Source: Clostridia bacterium (GTDB lineage Bacteria; Bacillota_A; Clostridia; Christensenellales; Aristaeellaceae). From it: a DNA stretch of 11,299 bases. The notes below the pieces were generated by a model that saw only the letters and a list, made by a program, of their open reading frames with translations, did not search any database and had not been told where the DNA came from. Both the position numbers and the translations under genes were made by a program. Positions within the stretch are counted from its first letter, which is position 1. Every line of letters begins with the position of its first letter. The stretch covers positions 1 to 11,299 of the forward strand of contig JAFUPT010000121.1 in the NCBI GenBank assembly GCA_017481065.1, written 5' to 3'. Below are positions 5,919 through 11,299 of the stretch, piece by piece.

Positions 5919-5946
5919 GAAAAACTCCGCTGATTACTCAGCGGAG
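5919..5946 (-). terminator. Intrinsic terminator following the tRNA-Asn 3' fragment
   Basis: A perfect 9-bp stem CTCCGCTGA/TCAGCGGAG (5925-5933 with 5938-5946) with a 4-nt loop is followed on the minus strand by TTTTTC. It begins 2 nt after the CCA end of the tRNA fragment, as expected for a tRNA gene's own terminator. Confidence 0.8.
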
Positions 5947-5948
5947 TC

Positions 5949-5993
5949 TGGCGCCTCAGATAGGACTCGAACCTATAACCCTTCGGTTAACAG
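5949..5993 (-). pseudogene. Orphan 3' half of tRNA-Asn (GTT), putative attachment site
   Basis: Forty-five nucleotides on the minus strand match the 3' half of a bacterial tRNA-Asn: anticodon loop CTGTTAA, the 3' anticodon arm CCGAA, a 5-nt variable loop, a perfect T arm (ATAGG-TTCGAGT-CCTAT), the 3' acceptor strand and encoded CCA. The 5' half is absent. The expected partner TTCGG before the loop is replaced by unrelated CCGGAA, and no D-arm or 5' acceptor strand is found upstream. The break falls at the anticodon loop, a known crossover site for tyrosine recombinases that integrate into tRNA genes. With its terminator intact, this looks like the displaced chromosomal end of a tRNA gene split by an integrated element. 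Confidence 0.8.
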
Positions 5994-6136
5994 TTCCGGT
6001 AAATCGGGCCCGGAATTGAGTTTCTACTTATTATATGAATAAGCAGGAAAAGGTACGGTTTGTGCAGGGATTTGTGCAAGAAAGAATCATCTGATCCACA
6101 TTTAAACAATGAATGACTATCTCTTCTATCCTTCAT
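5994..6136. other. Junction region with inverted and direct repeats (possible integrase sites)
   Basis: This gap lies between the tRNA-Asn fragment and the stop codon of the ATPase gene. Immediately at the break is an inverted repeat TTCCGG (5994-5999) / CCGGAA (6010-6015) around the palindrome CGGGCCCG. Further on, TTTGTGCA occurs twice in direct orientation (6059-6066 and 6071-6078), 12 bp apart, resembling arm-type sites near phage and ICE integrase genes. A 49-codon frame on the minus strand (6136 downwards) has no recognisable product. No terminator for the ABC operon is visible here, so its transcript may run into the tRNA terminator. Confidence 0.45.
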
Positions 6137-7258
6137 TTAGTCCCTGTTCAGGATAGTCTTCTCAGTCTCTGCATCGAAGAAGTGCAGTCTGTTGACATCG
6201 AAGCCCACGGTGATGGTGTCTCCGCCCCGGCTGTTGGTGCGAGGATCGACACGGGCGATGAAGTTGCCTTCCTTGCCATCCGTAGACAGGTACAGATAGG
6301 TTTCAGAGCCCATCAGTTCGGTCATCTCGACCTTGACCTCTACGCAGGCTTCAGGATAGGCACCAGTGAAGGCCGGTTCATCGTGGATGTTCTCCGGACG
6401 GATGCCCATATAAACTTCCTTGCCGATGTAATCACCGGTCATGCGCTGGATCTTGCCGGCCGGCACGCGGATGGCATTGCTGCCGAAGGCGGCGTACACG
6501 CCGTCGCCGCGCTTTTCCAGCTTCACCTTGAACACATTCATCTGGGGTGTGCCGATGAAGCAGCCCACGAACAGATTGGCGGGATAATCGTAGAGGTTCT
6601 GGGGCGTATCCTGCTGCTGCATGAAGCCGTCCTTCATCACCACAATGCGGCTGCCCATGGTCATGGCCTCAGTCTGGTCATGGGTGACGTAGATGAAGGT
6701 GGTCTGCAGCTTCTGGTGCAGCTTGGTGATTTCGCTTCGGGTCTGCACGCGCAGCTTGGCGTCCAGGTTGGAAAGCGGTTCGTCCATCAGGAATACTTTC
6801 GGTTCACGCACGATGGCACGGCCCAGGGCAACGCGCTGGCGCTGACCGCCGGACAGGGCGGCAGGTTTGCGGTTCAGATAGCTTTCGATACCCAGGATCT
6901 TGGCGGCTTCCTTTACACGGCGGTCGATTTCTTCTTTGGGCATCTTGCGCAGCTTCAGGCCAAAGGCCATGTTGTTGTACACCGTCATGTGGGGATACAG
7001 GGCATAGCTCTGGAATACCATGGCGATATCGCGATCCTTCGGAGGAACATTGTTCACCAGCTTGTCATCGATATACAGTTCGCCCTTGGAGATCTCCTCC
7101 AGGCCCGCGACCATGCGCAGGGTGGTGGACTTTCCGCAGCCGGACGGGCCGACCAGTACGATAAATTCCTTATCCTCAATTTCCAGATTGAAATCATTGA
7201 CTGCCGTAACATCGCCGGGATAGATTTTATAGATATTGCGAAGAGACAAACTTGCCAT
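6137..7258 (-). CDS. Sugar ABC transporter ATPase, MsmK/UgpC/MalK type
   Basis: This 373-residue ATP-binding subunit powers a carbohydrate ABC importer from the cytoplasmic face. All nucleotide-site motifs are intact: Walker [10 protein letters not shown] (37-45), Q-loop Gln83, signature [14 protein letters not shown] (135-148), Walker B VFLMDE (155-160) and switch His193 in [11 protein letters not shown]. Residues from about 240 form the C-terminal TOBE/regulatory domain typical of MalK-like subunits (IRPENIH, and [13 protein letters not shown]). The length is normal. The start has AGGAGG 9 nt upstream and lies 16 nt after the GH127 gene, so it is the last gene of the operon. Having the ATPase gene with its permeases is notable, since many Firmicutes share one MsmK among several importers. 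Confidence 0.94.
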   Translation of the reverse strand: MASLSLRNIYKIYPGDVTAVNDFNLEIEDKEFIVLVGPSGCGKSTTLRMVAGLEEISKGELYIDDKLVNNVPPKDRDIAMVFQSYALYPHMTVYNNMAFGLKLRKMPKEEIDRRVKEAAKILGIESYLNRKPAALSGGQRQRVALGRAIVREPKVFLMDEPLSNLDAKLRVQTRSEITKLHQKLQTTFIYVTHDQTEAMTMGSRIVVMKDGFMQQQDTPQNLYDYPANLFVGCFIGTPQMNVFKVKLEKRGDGVYAAFGSNAIRVPAGKIQRMTGDYIGKEVYMGIRPENIHDEPAFTGAYPEACVEVKVEMTELMGSETYLYLSTDGKEGNFIARVDPRTNSRGGDTITVGFDVNRLHFFDAETEKTILNRD

Positions 7259-7274
7259 TTATCTTCTCCTCCTG

Positions 7275-9113
7275 TTATTCATGCATCCATACACACATTT
7301 CATTCAAGCCACGATTGCTCCATGCGAAGTACGGAATTGCCGTGAGCTTTTCATTTACAGTCAGTGTCTGTACGTTCAGATCATTGAATCCACCGATACA
7401 GATTTGTGCATCTTTCGGAACGCGCAGCGCAGCAAGGTTTTCACCATTATCCATGCCCTCAAAGCAATAAACCATGGGACCATACGCCAGCGCAACGCAG
7501 CCGGTATTGGCTTCAACCCTCGGATCGGAATAGATGCGGCGCGGCATTGGTTCAAACCGCAGCTCCACGCAGTCTCCATCCTGCCAGCTGCGCGCAATGC
7601 GCAGGTAGCCGTTTTCCAGTTTGGCGGGAACGATCTCTCCGTTCAGCTGTACATGCACCGACTCAAGATAGGCCGGAATGTGGATTGCCAGCGCGAAAGA
7701 TTGCTCCGTGTGCGGATGCAGGGTGTATTTTACGCCGCCCTTCCAGGGGTATCCGGTTTCCATTTCGATGTCAGCAAACCTGGTTTGGACGCGGCTTCCG
7801 ATGAACAGATGGGAATAGACGGCGTCATCGCCTTCGCTCCAGCAATATCTGCCGAGGGAGGCAATCAATCTGGACAGGTTCGGCGGACAGCAGGCACAGG
7901 CCAGCCACCTGGGGCGTTCGGGCAGAACATGCTCATAGCCTGGCTTTACGCCGGCAATTCCGGGTATCACTTCCAGGGGATTGACATAGAAGTAGCGTGT
8001 TCCGTCCAACTGCATACCAGAAAGTGCACCGTTGTACAATTCCAATTCCAGCATATCGGCATACCTGCCCTCGGGCGATATGTTCAGCATGCGCTGGGCA
8101 AAGAAGGCCATGGCCACCGAAGCACAGGTTTCGGCATAGGCGGTATCGTTGGGAAGTTCAAAATCAGGCAGGAAGGCTTCGTACTTCGCCGTAGCGCCGA
8201 GGCCGCCGGTGACATACATCTGCCGTTGTGTGATGTTTTCCCACAGCACCTGGCAGGCGGCATAGAGCTCTTCATCCTGTGCAGCTTCCGCTGCATCCGC
8301 CATGGCGGTGAGCATATACATCATGCGCACGGCATGTCCCCGGGCTTCATGCTGTTCACGCACAGGCGCGTATATCTGGTTATAGTCGCTGTTGCAAGGA
8401 TCGATATCATAGCCACCGTAGTGAATGCCGGGATGTTCAGGGGTATTCTTTTTGAAGTACTCCGGATCCTGACCTCGATTGTTCAGGAACTGCAGCGCCA
8501 TATCGCAGTACTTCTTCTCTCCCGTAATACGGTAGAGCCGCATCAGTGCAAGTTCGATCTCCTGATGACCAGGAATGGCATCGGTATCTGCAAAGCGGTT
8601 TACGATGCAGTCGGCCAGCCGCACGGCAATATCCAGCAGATTCCGCTTGCCTGTAACCTCATAGTGTCCCACTGCCGCCTCGATCATGTGTCCCGCGCTG
8701 TAGAGCTCATGGCACTCCAGCAGGTTGGTCCACTTCTTGTCCGGCTCCACAAGGGTAAAGTAGGTATTCAGGTAGCCGTCCGGCTGCTGGGCACGGGCGA
8801 TCACATCAATGATCGCATCCATGCGTACTTCCATTTCTGGATCAGGTTTTGCAATCAGCGAATAGGACGCGGTTTCCAACCACTTGTAGACGTCCGTATC
8901 CTGAAATACCATGCCGTAGAATTCACCCTTGCTTTCCCCCGCCGCAATGCGGAAGTTTTCGAGGGCATGGGATTTCTCCGCGCCGGGCACTTCATCCCGG
9001 AGTATCTTTTCCATGTAGGGTACGGCGGTGTGGGCGATAATCCTCTGGCGTTCCGACCAGAAAGCGTCCGTAATCTGCACCCGCCGCAGGGGTACTTCAC
9101 GAATCTTGTTCAT
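7275..9113 (-). CDS. Glycoside hydrolase family 127 (beta-L-arabinofuranosidase-like)
   Basis: This 612-residue enzyme matches GH127, whose characterised Bifidobacterium member HypBA1 releases L-arabinose from beta-1,2-linked arabinofuranose disaccharides using a cysteine nucleophile and bound zinc. Corresponding residues here are Glu312 in ATAKYEAF (acid/base), Glu328 and Cys330 in AYAETCAS, and Cys408-Cys409 in CACCPPN (nucleophile and zinc ligands), with spacing consistent with HypBA1. There is an N-terminal (alpha/alpha)6 barrel region and beta-sandwich C-terminal region (about 430-612). No signal peptide is seen, so it works in the cytosol on imported oligosaccharides. AAAGGAG precedes the ATG, 15 nt after the permease gene. 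GH127 also has members with other pentofuranoside specificities, so the exact sugar is inferred. Confidence 0.92.
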   Translation of the reverse strand: MNKIREVPLRRVQITDAFWSERQRIIAHTAVPYMEKILRDEVPGAEKSHALENFRIAAGESKGEFYGMVFQDTDVYKWLETASYSLIAKPDPEMEVRMDAIIDVIARAQQPDGYLNTYFTLVEPDKKWTNLLECHELYSAGHMIEAAVGHYEVTGKRNLLDIAVRLADCIVNRFADTDAIPGHQEIELALMRLYRITGEKKYCDMALQFLNNRGQDPEYFKKNTPEHPGIHYGGYDIDPCNSDYNQIYAPVREQHEARGHAVRMMYMLTAMADAAEAAQDEELYAACQVLWENITQRQMYVTGGLGATAKYEAFLPDFELPNDTAYAETCASVAMAFFAQRMLNISPEGRYADMLELELYNGALSGMQLDGTRYFYVNPLEVIPGIAGVKPGYEHVLPERPRWLACACCPPNLSRLIASLGRYCWSEGDDAVYSHLFIGSRVQTRFADIEMETGYPWKGGVKYTLHPHTEQSFALAIHIPAYLESVHVQLNGEIVPAKLENGYLRIARSWQDGDCVELRFEPMPRRIYSDPRVEANTGCVALAYGPMVYCFEGMDNGENLAALRVPKDAQICIGGFNDLNVQTLTVNEKLTAIPYFAWSNRGLNEMCVWMHE

Positions 9114-9128
9114 GGGGTACTCCTTTCC

Positions 9129-10001
9129 TTAGTTCTTCATGCCGGTGGTAGTAATTCCTTCCACGAAATGCTTCTGGCCGATCAGGTAGATCACCACGCC
9201 GGGGATGAAAGCCAGGCAGGTGGCGCACATGATCTTCGACCAGTCGGACTTGAGCGAACCCTTGAACAGGGACAAGCCCAGGGCAATGGTGAAATTATCG
9301 CTGGAGTTGATGTAGATGACCTGCTGCAGCAAATCGTTCCACAGTTCCACGAATTTGAGCAGGCCCACGGTAATCATTGCCGGGGCGATGCAAGGTACGA
9401 TGATATTCCACAGGATGCGCCAGTAGCCGCAGCCGTCGATCTTCGCCGCATCATCCAGTTCCCTCGGAACCGTCATTACGAACTGACGGATCAGGAAGAT
9501 GTTGAACGCGCCGCCGCCGCAGAAGTGCGGCAAAATCAGCGGCCAGTAGCTGTCGTGCAGGCCCAGGATGCGAGTCCAGGCGACATACTGGGGAATCAGC
9601 ATGACCATGGAGGGCAGCAGCATGGAGCCGATACACATGGCAAACAGCAGCTTCTTACCCCGGAAATGCAGTCTCGCAAAGGCGTAGCCGCCCATGGTGG
9701 CGGTGATCACTGCGCCGAACACCGAAGGCACAATGATGGTGAGCGTGTTGCCCAGGTACTTCCAGAAGGGGAATTCGGCGAGGGTCGCCGCGTAGTTTTC
9801 AAATCTCCACTCCGGCGGCGTGAATGCCGGCGGATAGGCGTAGAGCTCGCCGTTGGTCATCAGGGATGAACGGAAGATCCAGTAAATCGGGAACATGACG
9901 ATCAGCATCAGCACAATCAGGATGATGAAAGCCGCAATGTTGCCGCTGCGTTCCCGGCTGTGCCGCTGAACAAATGCATTTTTCTTATTTGCTGCCATCA
10001 T
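9129..10001 (-). CDS. Carbohydrate ABC transporter permease, MalG-like
   Basis: This 290-residue inner-membrane subunit of a sugar ABC importer has about six membrane spans (roughly 22-43, 82-107, 117-137, 150-175, 202-222 and 260-277). The cytoplasmic EAA loop that docks onto the ATPase is PRELDDAAKIDGCGYWRILW (179-198), in the MalG-type form. The C-terminus KHFVEGITTTGMKN is characteristic of this subfamily. Its ATG overlaps the TGA of the upstream permease gene in an ATGA arrangement, and the ribosome site GGAGG lies inside that gene's last codons, so translation is probably coupled. A second ATG directly follows the first, and either could be used. Confidence 0.94.
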   Translation of the reverse strand: MMAANKKNAFVQRHSRERSGNIAAFIILIVLMLIVMFPIYWIFRSSLMTNGELYAYPPAFTPPEWRFENYAATLAEFPFWKYLGNTLTIIVPSVFGAVITATMGGYAFARLHFRGKKLLFAMCIGSMLLPSMVMLIPQYVAWTRILGLHDSYWPLILPHFCGGGAFNIFLIRQFVMTVPRELDDAAKIDGCGYWRILWNIIVPCIAPAMITVGLLKFVELWNDLLQQVIYINSSDNFTIALGLSLFKGSLKSDWSKIMCATCLAFIPGVVIYLIGQKHFVEGITTTGMKN

Positions 10002-10915
10002 TTGTCGTCACCTCCCATGTAGAACACCCAGAATTTGCTGGTGGCAAAGAGTATGGTGGTGAACAGGCCGATGAGCACAAAGAAGATCGCTGCAATGGCG
10101 CTGGCATAGCCCAGCTTGCCGGAGCCGGTGAAGGCGTAGCGATAAATCAAATAGCTCAGGAAGGTGGTGGAATTGCCCGGACCGCCGCTGGTGAGCGAGA
10201 AGGAAGGCACGAATACCTGCAGGCTGGATACCAGGGACATAAGCATGTTGTAGAAGATGATGGGTGTCATGCAGGGCAGGGTAATATTCCAGAAGCGCTG
10301 CCAGGCATTTGCACCGTCGATTTCGGCTGCCTCGTAATAAATCCTCGGCACATTCTGCAGTCCGGCCAGGAAGATGACAATCAGGTTGCCGGATAGCCAG
10401 ATGGTGATCAGCGCCAGCGAGGGCACAACCACCGCCGGGTTTTCCAGGAACATGATGCGCTCTCCACCCAGTGAAGTGATGATATAGTTGAACAGGCCGT
10501 GGTTATAATCGTACAGCCAGCCCCAGCCCAAATACACGGCCATAGCAGGCAGCACATAGGGCAAATAGAACACCGCGCGGAAAAAGCCGCGGGCGGGAAC
10601 TTTCCGATTGAGAAGGATTGCCACAATCAGCGACCAAATCACGCTGCCGATTACAGCAATGATTGCGAAATAGATAGTCGCCTTGATGGAATCAAACAGG
10701 TAGGGATCCTTTGTGAACAGGCGCACATAGTTGGCAACTCCGTTGAATTCCGGATTGCTCAGGCCGTTCCATTTAAAGAAGCTGAGTACGAAAACCGCAA
10801 TCAGCGGTATGTAGGTCACCAGCGAAAGGCCGATCAGCGAAGGAAACAGAAAGGTGTAAGCCGCCCTGGATTCCGCCCGGCTGATGACATTTTTCTTTTC
10901 TTTCTTTTTGGGCAT
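9998..10915 (-). CDS. Carbohydrate ABC transporter permease, MalF/UgpA-like
   Basis: This 305-residue membrane subunit is the partner of the MalG-like permease. It begins with a lysine-rich cytoplasmic tail (PKKKEKKN), then about six spans, and an EAA loop YYEAAEIDGANAWQRFWNITLP (193-214). SLTSGGPGNSTTFLSYLIYRYAF (240-262) is a family hallmark. A weak purine-rich ribosome site (AGGGGG) lies about 7 nt before the ATG. It follows the binding-protein gene after a 77-nt gap with a stem-loop, and overlaps the next permease by 4 nt. The role as a sugar import subunit is firm; the substrate is inferred from the GH127 gene. Confidence 0.94.
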   Translation of the reverse strand: MPKKKEKKNVISRAESRAAYTFLFPSLIGLSLVTYIPLIAVFVLSFFKWNGLSNPEFNGVANYVRLFTKDPYLFDSIKATIYFAIIAVIGSVIWSLIVAILLNRKVPARGFFRAVFYLPYVLPAMAVYLGWGWLYDYNHGLFNYIITSLGGERIMFLENPAVVVPSLALITIWLSGNLIVIFLAGLQNVPRIYYEAAEIDGANAWQRFWNITLPCMTPIIFYNMLMSLVSSLQVFVPSFSLTSGGPGNSTTFLSYLIYRYAFTGSGKLGYASAIAAIFFVLIGLFTTILFATSKFWVFYMGGDDK

Positions 10916-10947
10916 TTGCAGGCCCCCTTCGATAGAAATTAAAACAG

Positions 10948-10976
10948 GGAGAAGCGGTAGAAACTACCGCTCCTCC
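10948..10976 (-). terminator. Stem-loop between binding-protein and permease genes (partial terminator or mRNA stabiliser)
   Basis: AGCGGTAG/CTACCGCT form a perfect 8-bp stem with a 3-nt loop, extended after one mismatch by GGAG/CTCC to 12 paired positions. On the minus strand it is followed by CTGTTTTAATTT, a weak T-run. Such hairpins after the binding-protein gene commonly lower expression of the permeases relative to the binding protein. Which mechanism acts here is inference. Confidence 0.65.
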
Positions 10977-10992
10977 ATTGATATTTGGGGAA

Positions 10993-11299
10993 TTAGAAGT
11001 CTGCGATGGTCTCGCTCAGGGCTTCAAAGTTCTCGGTGATGACCTGTTCAGCGGTCTGTTCGCCGGTCCATACCGGGCCCAGAACGGAGCGGAGCAGATC
11101 GATGAAGTCGCTGGTGTTGGGAGTGTAGTACCAGCAGGTGGGCTTGGCAACTGCGTTGGTGTAGTCTACCAGTACGGACTTGGCCATCTCGTAGTCCTTG
11201 ATGGGGAAGTCTTCGTCCTTGAGCCACTTGTCCATGGCTTCGCCTTCCTCATAGTACTTCTCCAGCAGGGGCATCCAGATACCGGTTTCGATCAGGTTC
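10993..11299 (-). CDS. ABC transporter sugar-binding protein, C-terminal part (cut by window edge)
   Basis: Only the last 102 codons are in the window; the frame runs open through position 11299, starting with NLIETGIWMPLLEKYY. The visible part is mostly helical (KWLKDEDFPIKDYEMAKSVLVDY, then VWTGEQTAEQVITENFEALSETIADF). The closing pattern of a tryptophan-containing segment followed by a helix with E/Q-rich repeats is typical of family 1 extracellular solute-binding proteins of sugar ABC importers. Its place directly upstream of two MalF/MalG-type permeases supports this. The signal peptide and ligand-binding residues lie outside the window. Confidence 0.8.
   Translation of the reverse strand, partial: NLIETGIWMPLLEKYYEEGEAMDKWLKDEDFPIKDYEMAKSVLVDYTNAVAKPTCWYYTPNTSDFIDLLRSVLGPVWTGEQTAEQVITENFEALSETIADF

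Noticed and set aside
5317..6042. A 241-codon plus-strand frame ending in an RTRTYNPSVNS-like peptide
   Set aside because: That peptide is the well-known false translation of the antisense strand of tRNA-Asn, and the rest is antisense to the methyltransferase.
5987..6136. A 49-codon minus-strand frame downstream of the ATPase gene
   Set aside because: It runs through the tRNA anticodon region to its stop, has no ribosome site of its own and shows no family similarity.
7236..9869. An 877-codon plus-strand open frame opposite the GH127 and permease genes
   Set aside because: Antisense to proteins with intact catalytic and membrane motifs; composition is low in recognisable structure and no start signal is seen.

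Overview
The window looks like a chromosomal segment of an anaerobic, probably gut-associated member of the Clostridia (Bacillota). The reasons are strong AGGAGG ribosome sites, clean sigma-A type promoters, a short Lys-Lys-Ile/Leu-rich secretion signal, FCD-type GntR control and sugar ABC/TRAP gene sets of the kind common there. No genus can be named from the sequence alone. Almost every gene lies on the minus strand; only the YhcH-family gene reads rightwards.

Left region (1-5001) is a sugar-acid or keto-acid uptake and catabolism cluster. Read in the direction of transcription it is: a GntR/FCD regulator (4410-3700), a DapA/NanA-family aldolase (3383-2466) with its own promoter, an HpaI/HpcH-family class II aldolase (2274-1480), and a TRAP solute-binding protein (1197-202) whose membrane partners presumably lie beyond position 1. 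Divergent from the regulator is a YhcH/YjgK/YiaL-family gene (4546-5001) with a near-consensus promoter. The likely logic is that the TRAP system imports an acidic sugar derivative, the two aldolases cleave its 2-keto-3-deoxy-type intermediates, YhcH handles an anomer or lactone step, and the GntR protein senses a pathway intermediate. The substrate is not determined.

Middle region (5002-6136) holds terminators, a small SAM-dependent methyltransferase (5898-5194), and a 45-nt orphan 3' half of a tRNA-Asn gene that still has its terminator but has lost its 5' half. Next to it are a short inverted repeat and two direct repeats. This looks like one attachment-site boundary of an integrative element.

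Right region (6137-11299) is one minus-strand operon for an imported glycan or oligosaccharide: solute-binding protein (3' end only), two ABC permeases overlapping by 4 nt, an intracellular GH127 glycosidase (beta-L-arabinofuranosidase family) and an MsmK/UgpC-type ATPase. A stem-loop separates the binding-protein gene from the permeases.

The most unusual structure is in the gaps. The spaces after the aldolase, the regulator and the methyltransferase genes carry related modular arrays of very regular hairpins (perfect 7-10 bp stems, mostly 3-nt loops). The gap between the two aldolase genes has a direct repeat flanking an element able to form mutually exclusive hairpins. These are the best candidates for something undescribed; no wholly new protein system is evident.
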